Counted from the first letter of the stretch, positions 1-11,096 are shown. The stretch is DNA of 64,000 nt from Streptomyces sp. NBC_00443 (GCF_036014175.1 NZ_CP107917.1:4650001-4714000), one strand, 5' to 3'. Numbers and translations are program-made. Notes: generated from the sequence alone by a model not told the origin.

Positions 1-315
1 CAAAGACGTGTCCATGGACTCCAGACGGCACACGAAGAAGTGCTGCACCTTCACTCCGGTCGCTCCGCCGTCCTCGCCGATGTGCTCGACGGTGTCGACG
101 AAGCAGGGCACGACGTCGACGATCTTGGCGCCGAGCTCCTCGTACACCTCGCGGTGCAGGGCGTCGACGACGGTCGCATCCGTCGGCTCGACACCGCCAC
201 CGGGTGTGAGCCAATAGGGATCGGTGCCGGGCTTGGTGCGTTTGATCAGGATCAGGTGGTCGCCGTCCAGCAGAACGGCGCGGGCGGTGCGCTTGACCAC
301 GGGTCGGACGGTCAT
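1..315 (-). CDS. NUDIX hydrolase (3' end cut by window edge)
   Basis: This is the first 105 codons of a gene reading off the left edge of the window. The start is the ATG at 313-315. The product begins MTVRPVVKRTARAVLL and contains a NUDIX box (GGGVEPTDA followed by REVYEELGA about residues 41-67), so it should hydrolyse a nucleoside diphosphate linked to another group. REVYEELGA is intact, but the Glu expected six residues after the box Gly is Ala here. The substrate cannot be predicted. A parS-like palindrome lies just upstream. Confidence 0.85.
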   Translation of the reverse strand, partial: MTVRPVVKRTARAVLLDGDHLILIKRTKPGTDPYWLTPGGGVEPTDATVVDALHREVYEELGAKIVDVVPCFVDTVEHIGEDGGATGVKVQHFFVCRLESMDTSL

Positions 316-335
316 GGGAGAAATGTGGCCCGGCT

Positions 336-351
336 GGTTCCACGTGAAACA
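336..351. other. parS-like site (14/16)
   Basis: The sequence ggttccacgtgaaaca matches the Streptomyces parS consensus TGTTTCACGTGAAACA at 14 of 16 positions. It lies in the gap between the NUDIX and LysR genes. ParB binds such sites near oriC to organise and segregate chromosomes. With two mismatches this is one of the weaker copies in the window. Confidence 0.55.
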
Positions 352-425
352 TCGCGAAGCGTCACCAGTCGAGCTCATGGTGTGAGTGCCCCGGATATGC
401 GCCGGATGTGCCCCGAATGCCCGGC

Positions 426-1331
426 TCAGGCCCAGTCGGCAGCCGCCCGCAGCAGCCACTCATGGGCCCGCGCGATATGCGGCATTGCCAGCGTGCCGGT
501 ACGGACCACCAGGAAGTACGTCCGCAGCGACGGCACCGGCGGATCGTGCAGGGCGACGACATCGCCGCGCTCCAGGGCGGCCGCGCACAGATAGCGGGGC
601 AACACCGCCAGCCCCGCCCCGGCGACCGCGCAAGCGAGGACGGCACGAAGGTCGGGGACGATCACGGTACCCGGGGCGGCGGGACGGGAGTCGTAGACCG
701 CAGCCCAGTAGCGGGAGACGAAGGGCAGGGACTCATGCACCTCCACCACCGGAACGTCCTCCAGCGCGTGCGCTCCCTTGTGCCGCAGCTGCCCCGAGCC
801 GATCCGGTCGACCCATGGGGGCGCGGCGACAAGCACGTGCACCTCGTCGCAGAGCGGAGTCGCCGTGAGCAAACCGCCTCGCGGACGTGCCGTACTGATG
901 GCCAGATCATGATGTCCGGCAGCCAGCCCTTCGAGGGTCTCCTCGGCGTTGCCGAAGGACGCGCGCAGGGCGAAGCCCTGGCCCTCTTCGCCGGTCAGCT
1001 CGGTGAGCGCAGGCAGGGCTCTCTCGGCGGTGAACTCAGGAGGGCCGGCGAGGTGCAGGGATCGTAAGGAGGACTCGTCGTCGAGACCGGTCTCGGCGAT
1101 CTCCACCAGGGCGTCGAGATGAGGTGCGGCCTTGTGGGCGAGTTCGTCGCCTATGGTCGTCGGCGTCACTCCGCGGGCCTGCCGCAGGAAGAGGGGGCGG
1201 CCCAACTGCCGTTCCAGAGTGCGGATCTGAGAGGTCACAGCCGGCTGCGACAAGCCGAGCAGGGCGGCGGCGCGGGTGAAGGAACCAGCCCGGTGCACGG
1301 TCACAAAAGTGCGCAACAAGGCCAGATCCAT
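426..1331 (-). CDS. LysR-family transcriptional regulator
   Basis: A 301-residue LysR-type regulator, the usual family length. The N-terminal winged helix-turn-helix (MDLALLRTFVTVHRAGSF onward, with LGLSQPAVTSQI as the recognition helix, about residues 1-60) is followed by a LysR substrate-binding domain. I chose the ATG at 1329-1331, where homology begins, because the open frame further upstream has no LysR character. The effector is unknown. A -10 box and a CTAT-N10-ATAG dyad in the leader suggest autoregulation. The next gene upstream is cystathionine gamma-lyase on the same strand, 230 bp away. Confidence 0.93.
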   Translation of the reverse strand: MDLALLRTFVTVHRAGSFTRAAALLGLSQPAVTSQIRTLERQLGRPLFLRQARGVTPTTIGDELAHKAAPHLDALVEIAETGLDDESSLRSLHLAGPPEFTAERALPALTELTGEEGQGFALRASFGNAEETLEGLAAGHHDLAISTARPRGGLLTATPLCDEVHVLVAAPPWVDRIGSGQLRHKGAHALEDVPVVEVHESLPFVSRYWAAVYDSRPAAPGTVIVPDLRAVLACAVAGAGLAVLPRYLCAAALERGDVVALHDPPVPSLRTYFLVVRTGTLAMPHIARAHEWLLRAAADWA

Positions 1332-1382
1332 GCCACACCCTCCCCTTCCCCGCCCTTCTCTCCATCCCCAGGGCAGGGCCCA

Positions 1383-1401
1383 ACTATAAATAAGTCGATA
1401 G
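1383..1401 (-). promoter_or_regulatory. Candidate LysR promoter and LTTR box
   Basis: On the minus strand a TATAGT hexamer (1383-1388) resembles a -10 box. It overlaps an 18-bp dyad CTAT-N10-ATAG (1384-1401), the shape of a LysR-type operator. It lies about 52 bp upstream of the LysR start. The -35 is weak, so this is inference from sequence only. Confidence 0.45.
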
Positions 1402-1561
1402 GTCGCTGTCGCTACTGTGATTGGACACTGACAGAGAGTCAACTAGCCTTGTTCGCGCGGTTCTTCGCGCGCAGAACCGAGGGCGGTCCGAGCCACGAGG
1501 GGGGAGGCTCGGACCGCTCGTTCCGCATATCGGGCACATACGCACGCACGGGCGGGCCCCG

Positions 1562-2728
1562 TCACTGGGCCGATTCGTCCAGCGCACGCAGCACATCAGC
1601 CACCAGATCCTCGGGATCCTCGGCGCCGACCGACATACGGATGAAACCCTCCGGCACGGCGTCGCCGCCCCAGCGCCCGCGCCGCTCGGCCGTGGAGCGC
1701 ACTCCGCCGAAACTGGTCGCGTCGTCGACGAGCCGCAGCGCCTCCAGGAAACGCTCGGCACGCGCGCGCGTGGGCAGCGTGAAGGACACGACGCACCCGT
1801 AGCGCCGCATCTGCTGCGAGGCGATCTTGTACGAGGGATCGCGTGGCAGCCCGGGATAGCGCACCCCGAGCTCCTCCGGCCAGTCCTGCAGCGCCTCGGC
1901 GACGGCTAGGGCGGTGGCGTTCTGCCGCTCCACGCGCATCTGGAGCGTGGCGAGGGAACGGTGCGCGAGCCAGGCCTCCATGGGCCCCGGAATCGCCCCG
2001 ACGATCTTGCGCCAGCGCCGTACGGCGGCCATGGCCTCGACGTCGCGGCCGCTGACGTATCCCAGCAGGATGTCGCCATGTCCCGTCAGCTGCTTGGTGC
2101 CGCTGGCCACCGAGAAGTCGGCGCCGAGCTCCAGCGGGCGCTGCCCGAGCGGCGTCGCGAGCGTGTTGTCGACGGCGACGAGGGCACCACGCGCGTGTGC
2201 CGCTTCGACGAGCCGCCGGATGTCACACACGTCGAGGCCGGGGTTCGACGGGGTCTCGATCCACAGCAGCTTCGCGCCGTCCAGGACACCGAGCTGGGCG
2301 TCCCCGCCGGTCGGTGCCGTGCGCACCTCGATACCGAACGCCTCCAACTGCGCGCGCGCCAGGGGCAGCGCCTGGTAGCCGTCGCTGGGCAGGACGACCG
2401 CGTCCCCGGCCCGCAGCTGGGAGAAGAGCACCGACGAGGTGGCGGCCATGCCCGACGCGAAGACCAGCGTCTCGACGCCGTCCTCCCCCGGCGCCTCCAG
2501 GCCGCCGATGGCGCGCTCCAGACGGGTCCAGGTCGGGTTCTCGTCGCGGCCGTAGGTGTACGGTCCCGTGGGCTCGCCCGGCAGGTGGTAGTGGGCGGCG
2601 AACACGGGGCCGGGCAGGGTCGGCTCGTGCGCGACCGGCTCGGGCAGTCCGGCCCGCACCGCGCGTGTGCCGTCTCCGTCGGAAGGCAGCCCTTGGGACG
2701 GCCGCCCTTGTGGATCCGTACTGCTCAT
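1562..2728 (-). CDS. Cystathionine gamma-lyase (PLP-dependent, trans-sulfuration)
   Basis: A 388-residue enzyme of the Cys/Met metabolism PLP family, which cleaves cystathionine to cysteine, 2-oxobutyrate and ammonia. Family marks include YGRDENPTWTRLE (about residues 59-71), ASGMAA (91-96), the PLP-contacting Asp in VAVDNT (about 187) and the Schiff-base Lys in SGTKQLTGHGD (about 212). The start ATG overlaps the stop of ptpA by 4 bp (ATGA), so the two are translationally coupled. It could act on a related substrate such as O-acyl-homoserine, because sequence alone does not separate these activities firmly. Confidence 0.9.
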   Translation of the reverse strand: MSSTDPQGRPSQGLPSDGDGTRAVRAGLPEPVAHEPTLPGPVFAAHYHLPGEPTGPYTYGRDENPTWTRLERAIGGLEAPGEDGVETLVFASGMAATSSVLFSQLRAGDAVVLPSDGYQALPLARAQLEAFGIEVRTAPTGGDAQLGVLDGAKLLWIETPSNPGLDVCDIRRLVEAAHARGALVAVDNTLATPLGQRPLELGADFSVASGTKQLTGHGDILLGYVSGRDVEAMAAVRRWRKIVGAIPGPMEAWLAHRSLATLQMRVERQNATALAVAEALQDWPEELGVRYPGLPRDPSYKIASQQMRRYGCVVSFTLPTRARAERFLEALRLVDDATSFGGVRSTAERRGRWGGDAVPEGFIRMSVGAEDPEDLVADVLRALDESAQ

Positions 2729-3216
2729 ACCGGCTGTCCCTCCACCTGTTCGCGGACCGCCGTGAGGAGGCCCGTACTTGCCGCCTCCACCATCTCAAGG
2801 CACTCCTCGAAGCCGTCCATGGCCCCGTAGTACGGATCGGGCACGTCGAGGTCGTCGCCGGCAGCGGGATCGTAGGAGCGCAGCAGGCGCACCTTCGCCG
2901 CGTCCTCCGGTGTGGGCGCCAGGCGGCGCAGGGCCTTGAGGTGGCCGGCGTCGAGGGCGATGACGAGGTCGAGCCGCGCGAACCAGGACGGCTGGAACTG
3001 GCGGGCCGTGTGACCGCCGTCGTAGCCGTGCTCCTCGAGGACGGAGACGGTGCGCGGGTCGGCCCGGTCGCCCTCGTGCCAGCCGCCGGTGCCGGCGCTG
3101 TCGGCCTCGACCAGGCCGTCGAGCCCAGCCTCCGCCACACGCGCGCGGAAGACCGACTCGGCCATCGGGGAGCGGCAGATGTTGCCGGTGCAGACGAAGC
3201 AGACGCGGTAGGTCAT
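2725..3216 (-). CDS. ptpA: Low-molecular-weight protein tyrosine phosphatase PtpA
   Basis: A 163-residue cytoplasmic phosphatase. The P-loop CTGNICRS (Cys9 to Ser16) supplies the nucleophilic Cys and phosphate-binding Arg, and the DPYYG stretch near residue 127 supplies the general acid Asp. Length and motifs fit the LMW-PTP family. Streptomyces PtpA is known to dephosphorylate tyrosine and to affect antibiotic production when overexpressed. The gene overlaps the downstream cystathionine gamma-lyase gene by 4 bp and is 7 bp from the upstream membrane-protein gene, so the three probably form one operon. Confidence 0.93.
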   Translation of the reverse strand: MTYRVCFVCTGNICRSPMAESVFRARVAEAGLDGLVEADSAGTGGWHEGDRADPRTVSVLEEHGYDGGHTARQFQPSWFARLDLVIALDAGHLKALRRLAPTPEDAAKVRLLRSYDPAAGDDLDVPDPYYGAMDGFEECLEMVEAASTGLLTAVREQVEGQPV

Positions 3217-3223
3217 CGGATGC

Positions 3224-3601
3224 TCAGTCCCCGTCGGGCAGGACGACGTTGAGCGCCCAGGAGACGATCGAGATGATCAGGCCACCGAGGACGGCCGTCC
3301 AGAAGCCCTCGACATGGAAGCTCAGGTCGACCTTGTCGGCGAGCCACGAGGTCAGCAGCAGCATCAGCGCGTTGACGATCAGAGTGAACAGGCCGAGCGT
3401 CAGGATGAGCAGCGGAAGGCTCAGAAGCTTCACGATCGGCTTGACGACGAAGTTCACCAGGCCGAAGATCAGCGCGACGATGAGCAGGGTGCCGATCTTC
3501 TTGCCCGTGCTGTCACCGGTGAGGGTGATCTTGTCTATCAGCCAGACGGCGACCGCCAGGGCACCCGCGTTGGCGATCGTCTTGACTACGAAATTCTTCA
3601 T
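3224..3601 (-). CDS. Phage holin family 4 (YvlD-like) membrane protein
   Basis: A 125-residue protein with about four hydrophobic helices: residues 5-22, 38-58, 63-85 and 100-120. The pattern and the FGLVNFVVKPIVKLLSLPL core fit the phage_holin_4_2/YvlD family. Despite the name these are chromosomal membrane proteins of unclear role, not evidence of a phage. The gene lies 7 bp upstream of ptpA on the same strand and is divergent from the cupin gene. Confidence 0.85.
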   Translation of the reverse strand: MKNFVVKTIANAGALAVAVWLIDKITLTGDSTGKKIGTLLIVALIFGLVNFVVKPIVKLLSLPLLILTLGLFTLIVNALMLLLTSWLADKVDLSFHVEGFWTAVLGGLIISIVSWALNVVLPDGD

Positions 3602-3661
3602 GTGTCTGATCGTGGCAGACGAGATCGGTCACGAGCACCGGGACAAGGGCGGACGAGAGCG

Positions 3662-3979
3662 ATGAAGGCATTCCGGCTGGATGAACTGGAGGCGGAGCGC
3701 GCCGCCAACGAGGGCGCCTACCTGCAGTTTCTGCGGGAGCGGAACATGTCGGTCGGTCTGTACGCGCTCGACGCCGGTGCGCACGATCCACAGAAGCCGC
3801 ACAACCAGGACGAGGTCTACTTCGTTGTGAGCGGCCGCGCCCAGATCACCGTCGGCATGGAGACCACACATGTGGCGCGCGGCAGTGTGGTCTACGTGCC
3901 GGCCGGGGTGGCCCACAAGTTCCACCACATCAGCGAGGACCTGAGGGTGCTGGTGGTGTTCTCTCCGCCCGCGAGCTGA
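3662..3979 (+). CDS. Cupin-domain protein
   Basis: A 105-residue single-domain cupin. Cupin motif 1 is visible as KPHNQDEVYFVVSGRAQI (two metal-binding positions H and E), and motif 2 as VPAGVAHKFHH. I chose the ATG at 3662, preceded by GGACGAGAGCG, because the frame upstream is the complement of the membrane-protein gene. Small cupins of this type bind a metal and may be isomerases, dioxygenases or binding proteins; the substrate cannot be called. It is divergent from the holin-like gene, 60 bp away. Confidence 0.85.
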   Translation: MKAFRLDELEAERAANEGAYLQFLRERNMSVGLYALDAGAHDPQKPHNQDEVYFVVSGRAQITVGMETTHVARGSVVYVPAGVAHKFHHISEDLRVLVVFSPPAS

Positions 3980-4139
3980 CCTTTGGCCTCGGGGTTCCCT
4001 AGGGGATCGATCAGGGGAGGACAAGGGCTGCGAGACGTCCGCCGGGCACCTGCCGGACCTAGCATCGAGTGCAGGAATCAGCAGATTCGAAGGATCAGGA
4101 CCCGGCACAGTATCGGGCGGAGAGATAAGGACGAGGGCG

Positions 4140-4352
4140 ATGCGTGAGATCTTCGCAGGACTGCCGTGGTGGGTGAAGTGGATCGCGGTGCCGGTCATCG
4201 CTCTGGTGGTGTTCGGTGGGCTGATAGCCAGCGTCGTGGGGTTCGTCATCGGACTGCTCTTCAAGGTGCTGGTCTTCGTGGCCCTGGTCGGTGGACTGGT
4301 CTACGTCGTACGGAAGTTCACGTCGAGCTCCTCGTCGCGCAGCGACTGGTGA
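4140..4352 (+). CDS. DUF5326-family small membrane protein
   Basis: A 70-residue protein with two hydrophobic segments (about residues 12-36 and 38-58) and a Ser-rich basic tail. It matches the small actinobacterial DUF5326 family found next to ssgR. The function is unknown. The start ATG is preceded by AAGGACGAGGGCG. The stretch on to ssgR (203 bp) holds the ssgR promoter region. Confidence 0.8.
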   Translation: MREIFAGLPWWVKWIAVPVIALVVFGGLIASVVGFVIGLLFKVLVFVALVGGLVYVVRKFTSSSSSRSDW

Positions 4353-4555
4353 GGGCCGTGGGGGCCGTGGGGACCGGTGGGCGGTAACAGGAATCGCCGG
4401 TTCCCTCGGGCGGGGGAAGTTTTCCGAGCAGGGCGTCTACGAGCGGTGACGGACCAATAGAGTCCGGAAATCGACGCGGGGACGTCCCCGCGAGCGGCGT
4501 GCACCTCCCCGTGTTCCCCAGCACGGGCTCCCCCCTCGCGCTTCGGGAGTAACCC

Positions 4556-5416
4556 TTGGCCACGGTTGACACCGCACCCTCAGAACCTCAGGCACCCCTC
4601 GAACAACCGCGCCCCTCCGTCCCCCAGGTCCCGCAGCAGGCCTCCCCGGCCTCCGCCGAGCAGTCGCAGTCGGGGACGCTCATCGGATCCGTCCAGCGCG
4701 CGATGCGCCTGCTGGAATGTGTCGCCGAGCATGAGTACGGCGCCCCGGCCAAGCAACTCGCCCGTGAGGCGGGCTTGGCCCTGCCCACTGCCTACCACCT
4801 GCTGCGCACGCTGGTGCACGAGGGCTATCTGCGCCGGGACAAAGGGCTGTTCTTCCTCGGCGAGGCGGCCGTACGGCTCAGCAGCAGCGCAGCAGCGCAG
4901 AAACGTCGCAGCACGGTTGCCGACGCGCTCGCTCAATGGCGTGATGCCATTGGTGTCCCGGTTTACTACGCCCAGTACCGCGCCGGCGAGATCGAGGTCA
5001 TGTGCGTCTCCGACACCCCGGGCAATCCGGCGGTCGAGGAATGGGCCGACTTCCGGGAGACCGGCCACGCGCACGCCATCGGTCAGTGCCTGCTGTCCCA
5101 GCTGGACGAGGACGCTCGCCGCGACCACCTGGACCGCCATCCCGTGGAGTCCATCACCCCCTACACCGTGCGGGATACCCGCACCCTGCTGCGACGTCTC
5201 GAACGGACCCGGCGGATGGATCCGGTGACCGAGCGTCAGGAGTACGCGCTGGGCACGGTGTGCGCTGCCATCCCCATCACGGTGGGCACCACGGCCGCGA
5301 CGATGGCCATTTCGCTGCCCGCCCACCACGCCGACCGGCTGCTGTCGGCGGTGCTGCAACTGCAGGAGGAGATCGGGCGGCTCCTGGGGTCACTCTCGAT
5401 CTCTATCAGTATCTGA
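4556..5416 (+). CDS. ssgR: IclR-family regulator SsgR (activator of ssgA)
   Basis: A 286-residue IclR-type regulator if read from the TTG at 4556, which has GGGAG at a 6-nt spacing; an internal start (for example Met50) is possible. A Pro/Gln-rich leader of about 40 residues precedes the winged helix (SVQRAMRLLECVAEHE, with AREAGLALPTAYHLLRTL as the recognition helix), then the IclR effector-binding domain. In S. coelicolor SsgR is required for ssgA transcription (known from the literature). The position directly upstream of ssgA supports this identity. Confidence 0.9.
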   Translation: MATVDTAPSEPQAPLEQPRPSVPQVPQQASPASAEQSQSGTLIGSVQRAMRLLECVAEHEYGAPAKQLAREAGLALPTAYHLLRTLVHEGYLRRDKGLFFLGEAAVRLSSSAAAQKRRSTVADALAQWRDAIGVPVYYAQYRAGEIEVMCVSDTPGNPAVEEWADFRETGHAHAIGQCLLSQLDEDARRDHLDRHPVESITPYTVRDTRTLLRRLERTRRMDPVTERQEYALGTVCAAIPITVGTTAATMAISLPAHHADRLLSAVLQLQEEIGRLLGSLSISISI

Positions 5417-5514
5417 AAACTCACTCCTTGTGATCTCTCGTGTACGTTCAGCAAGATTCCACCAGTGTCGGGGTCCGTTCCCGGCCAGTCGACTGCAAAC
5501 GACGGGGTAGGGCG

Positions 5515-5952
5515 ATGCGCGAGTCCGTAGAGGCAGAGGTCATGATGAGCTTTCTCGTGTCCGAGGAGCTCTCTTTCCGCATCCCGGTGGAGTTGCGCTA
5601 CGAGACCTGTGATCCCTATGCCGTACGGCTTACCTTCCACCTGCCCGGCGACGCCCCTGTGACCTGGGCTTTCGGCCGGGAACTGCTGGTCGACGGGGTG
5701 GGGCGCCCGTGCGGAGAGGGAGATGTACGGGTCTCTCCGGCCGGCACCGAGACGCTGGGCGACGTTCTGATCCGGCTTCAGGTCGGTGCCGACCAGGCGC
5801 TGTTCCGCTCCTCGGTGGCGCCTCTGGTTGCCTTTCTCGACCGCACCGACAAGCTGGTGCCGCTCGGGCAGGAGGGCGCGCTCGCCGACTTCGACGCCCA
5901 CCTCGACGACGCCCTGGACCGCATCCTCGCGGAGGAGCAGAGCGCGGGCTGA
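5515..5952 (+). CDS. ssgA: Sporulation and cell-division protein SsgA
   Basis: A 145-residue SsgA-like protein, a family restricted to sporulating actinomycetes that acts with SsgB to place FtsZ during sporulation septation. I chose the ATG at 5515 (MRESVEAEVMMSFLVSEE), preceded by GGGGTAGGG, because I recall S. griseus SsgA beginning the same way; the double ATG at 5542/5545 behind AGAGG is an alternative. Conserved blocks VTWAFGRELLVDG and FLDRTDKLVPLGQE are present. It is transcribed in the same direction as ssgR and ends at a strong hairpin. Confidence 0.93.
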   Translation: MRESVEAEVMMSFLVSEELSFRIPVELRYETCDPYAVRLTFHLPGDAPVTWAFGRELLVDGVGRPCGEGDVRVSPAGTETLGDVLIRLQVGADQALFRSSVAPLVAFLDRTDKLVPLGQEGALADFDAHLDDALDRILAEEQSAG

Positions 5953-5990
5953 GGCTCGTGGCTGTCAGGGGTGGCGTAACGCTTCGCCGG

Positions 5991-6015
5991 GCGCTCCCGG
6001 CGCGCATGGGAGCGC
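5991..6015 (+). terminator. Hairpin terminator after ssgA
   Basis: A perfect 8-bp stem (GCGCTCCC / GGGAGCGC) with a 9-nt loop lies 39 bp after the ssgA stop and before the convergent YibE/F gene. There is no U-tract, which is common for Streptomyces terminators. Confidence 0.6.
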
Positions 6016-6205
6016 TTCCTTGCCGGGCATGCCTCCCAAGACGCCGGACCTGCAAGGCCGTAGGCGCAAGGGCTCGGGTCCGGCCCCCGGGACGCGCGCG
6101 GGCGGCGAACCGTGTCCGGCCCCCTTCCGCCGACGCCCCCTTCCGCCGACACCCCTGCTTCCACCGACGTCCCCGCTTTCGATGACGCCCCCGCTTTCCC
6201 CGATG

Positions 6206-8016
6206 TCACCGCTTCCGCCGACGCCCCCGTCCGCCGCGCCCCAGAACCGGCTGCGCGCCCGTCGAGGTCGGTGCCCCGCCTGCCGGGACCGGCTGGGTAC
6301 CCGTCGGCACTGCCCCCTTCTCCGGCCGGTCGGCCGAGACCACCAGGGTCGCGAGGGCCGTGGTGACGGGCACCGACGCGACCAGGCCGATGGAGCCCAC
6401 CAGGGTGCGCACGATCTCCTCCGCCACCAGCTCACTGTTGGCGACCGTACCCACGCTGCTCTGCGCGATCGAGAAGAGCAGCAGCAGGGGCAGTGCGGCA
6501 CCCGCGTAAGCGAGGACGAGGGTGTTGACGACGGACGCGATGTGGTCGCGGCCGATGCGGATACCCGCCCGGTACAAGCCGCGCCAGCCCATCGTCGGGT
6601 TGGCCTCGTGCAGCTCCCAGACCGCGGACGTCTGGGTGACCGTCACGTCGTCGAGGACACCGAGCGAACCGATGATGATGCCGGCCAGCAGTAGACCGCT
6701 CATGTCGATCGACGGGTACAGCCCGTGGATGAGGCCGGTGTTGTCGTCGGTGTTGCCGGTGAGCGCCGCCCAGTCGATGAACACCGAGCCGAGGATGCCG
6801 ATCAGCAGCAGCGAGATCAGCGTGCCGAGCACCGCCACCGACGTACGGGCCGACAGGCCGTGGCACAGGTAGAGGGCGATCAGCATGATGGCGCTCGACC
6901 CCACCACCGCGACGACCAGCGGATTCGAGCCCTGCAGGATCGCCGGCAGGATGAAGAAGTTGAGCACCGCGAAGCTGATGGCCAGCGAGATCAGTGCCAT
7001 GAGGCCCCGCAACCGCCCGACGACCACGACGGCAACGGCGAAGATGCCGGCGAGCACGGTCAATGGGAGGCGCCGGTTCACATCGGTGACCGAGTACTGC
7101 AGGTCCTTGGGTGCGGAGGGCTCGTAGGCGACCACGACTTCCTGGCCCTCGTGCAACTGCCGTGACTGGTCGGGCTGCACGATCTCCGTGAACGTACGGC
7201 CCTTGTCCTTGCCGCCGTCGACGCGGATTGTCGCCTTCTTGCAGGTGCCGTTCTCCTGCTGCACGGCGGAGGAACCCTCGGCGGTGGATGTGTCGCCGGT
7301 CGGGGGCACCCCGAGGCTCCCACCTCCTTGCAGCTCACCTCGACCACCTTGGTGACCGTGGCCTGCTGCGTCTGCCGGTCGAAGCCGACCCCGGTGCGCT
7401 CGTGCGGCGGGGCACCGCCCGGCCACAGCACCGCCAACCCCACCACGACCGCCGCGGCGAACGGGATCAGGACCGCCGCGATGACCTTGCGCAGATGCCG
7501 GGAGACGGGAGCAGCCGGACCGTGGGCGTGACTGTGCGAGTGCCCGTGCTCGCCACCGCCATCTCCGCCACGCCGGCCCCCGGATCCAGGACCGTCGCCA
7601 TGACCGCCCCCGGATCCAGGACCGTCCCCATGACCGCCCCCGGAGCCGGGAGCATGCCCGCCACCCGGGCCCGGAACCGGCGCCTGCGAGCCGCCGGATT
7701 CGGGACCGCGCTCGTAAGGACCGCTGGGGCCGGGTCCGTGCCCCTGGCCGCCGCCGACCCCGCTGCCGTGATTCTGCGTCCCGCCGGATCTGGGGCCGTG
7801 CTCGTGCCAGCCCCCGTCCCCAGTCGCATGATCGTCCTGGTTGCCGCCTCCGGGACCACGGCCGTAAGCACCGCCGTATCTACCCTCGGGAATCCGCGAA
7901 CCCCGGCCGTCTGTACGGCCGTTGCCCTGCCCGGGGCCGATTCCGGGGCGGCTTCCGGAGCCGGAGCCGCGGGGCGGATCAGGCGGTGGGTACGGAGGTT
8001 CATGCGTCGTGGTCAC
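6206..8016 (-). pseudogene. YibE/F-family membrane protein, frameshifted as read
   Basis: Two overlapping frames together make one YibE/F protein of about 603 residues. The first frame (start ATG 8016) encodes a Gly/Pro/His-rich tail of about 165 residues, one membrane helix (near residues 174-196) and the start of the periplasmic domain up to VVEVSCKEV. The second frame continues from VPPTGDTSTAEG into a multi-helix domain with the family signature NTDDNTGLIHGLYPSID and GVLDDVTVTQTS. They differ by one base, which one extra C in the run at 7309-7312 would repair. It is either a real single-base deletion or a sequencing error. YibE/F function is poorly defined. Confidence 0.82.
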
Positions 8017-8066
8017 CGCCCGATCATCGCAAGAACGATTGGGGCCCTCTGTTCACCGCGCCCGAA

Positions 8067-8096
8067 TTGACGCTAGCGTGGTGCCACCTTTGTACA
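8067..8096 (+). promoter_or_regulatory. Candidate thiC promoter
   Basis: TTGACG (8067-8072) is followed after 18 bp by TGTACA (8091-8096). This is a reasonable housekeeping-sigma promoter that would start transcription at about 8101-8104, exactly where the TPP riboswitch begins. Confidence 0.55.
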
Positions 8097-8097
8097 C

Positions 8098-10054
<1,957 letters not shown>

Positions 10055-10069
10055 AGGCGACGTCCTGAC

Positions 10070-10088
10070 CCGGGGCGCGCTGCCCCGG
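10070..10088 (+). terminator. Hairpin terminator after thiC
   Basis: A perfect 7-bp stem (CCGGGGC / GCCCCGG) with a 5-nt loop lies 15 bp after the thiC stop. Confidence 0.55.
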
Positions 10089-10232
10089 TGTCCGGCGTGC
10101 TGCCGTCGTGGCCGGCGTTGTGTTGCCCGGCTGTTCGGCTTGCGCCTCCCCGAGGAGGTCTCCCCGGGGGTTCCGTCGCGAAGGAGGGGCTCCAGGCGGG
10201 GCTCTCCTGCGGCGGGGGCGCAAGCCGAGGCG

Positions 10233-11096
10233 CTACTCCGGCTGGTGTTCCGGGCCTCCGAAGTCCGGGCTCGTGTAGTCCGGGCTGCTGAAGCTCGGCC
10301 GCGAGCCCCGTGAGGCGCCGTCGTCCGGGCTGCTGAAACCCGGGCGGCCGTAGCCGAGGTTCGGGATGCGGCCGGCCGGTGTCGACGGTGGCGTGCGGTG
10401 CAGGGCCGATGCCGTGCCGGGGTCGGCGAGTGCCTCCCGCAGGAAGGGCAGGACGCCGCGCTCCAGCAGGGCCTCGCGCCAGACTTCCCTGGCCCGGGTG
10501 ACCTCCTCGCTCAGTTCGCCGTACGGCCCGCCGTCGAACGCCGGCCGGTTGCGCAGGGCGGTGAGCAGGAGACCGACGGCGGCGACCAGGATGGCGGCCG
10601 CTGCCAAGGCGCCGAACACCCACCCGGTGGTGAGCATCGTCTGGGCGAACGCCGGCTCGGGGTCGAACATCTTCAGGATGTAGCCGACGAGCAGGAAGAT
10701 CGCCGCTGCGGTGCCGGCGAGGACGGGTGCCAGGACGGCGAGCACGGCTATGACGCCCGGCCCGGCTGTCTCGGCGACTTCTCCCATGGTCGTGGCGAGC
10801 CCCATCGCGCCCGAGCCCGACTCGGAGGAGCCGGACTCGCGGGTGGAGGACGGGGTGGACGGCGCTGGTTGGCGCAGTTCCTCGCGGACCTTCACGTAGT
10901 GCTGGTACTCGGTCGCCGCGGCCGCCGTGATCAGAGCGGTGGCGTTGAGCGCCATGGTGCGCAGCTGTTCGGGGTTGAGCTGCTGACCGACAGCGGCCAG
11001 TTCCGGGCGGTGTGGTGCGGAGCGCAGCGCCTCATCGAGGATCCGCTCGTATTCCTGGCGGTCCTCGCTCAGCAGGTGCTGCGGAACGCTGTTCAT
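10233..11096 (-). CDS. Hypothetical membrane protein, two central helices
   Basis: A 287-residue protein I cannot assign to a characterised family. I chose the ATG at 11096 because GGGGG lies 6 nt upstream; ATG 11102 is the alternative. Residues 1-85 are predicted cytoplasmic and helical (VPQHLLSEDRQEYERIL), followed by a Ser-rich linker. Two hydrophobic segments come next (IAVLAVLAPVLAGTAAAIFLLVGY and WVFGALAAAAILVAAVGLLL), then a helical region (EEVTRAREVWREALLER). The tail is rich in Pro and Ser with repeated FSSPD motifs. No catalytic motif is seen. A role at the membrane is inference only. Confidence 0.75.
   Translation of the reverse strand: MNSVPQHLLSEDRQEYERILDEALRSAPHRPELAAVGQQLNPEQLRTMALNATALITAAAATEYQHYVKVREELRQPAPSTPSSTRESGSSESGSGAMGLATTMGEVAETAGPGVIAVLAVLAPVLAGTAAAIFLLVGYILKMFDPEPAFAQTMLTTGWVFGALAAAAILVAAVGLLLTALRNRPAFDGGPYGELSEEVTRAREVWREALLERGVLPFLREALADPGTASALHRTPPSTPAGRIPNLGYGRPGFSSPDDGASRGSRPSFSSPDYTSPDFGGPEHQPE

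Noticed and set aside
3224-3601. Holin-like gene as evidence of a prophage
   Set aside because: The family is chromosomal in many bacteria and no phage genes are near.
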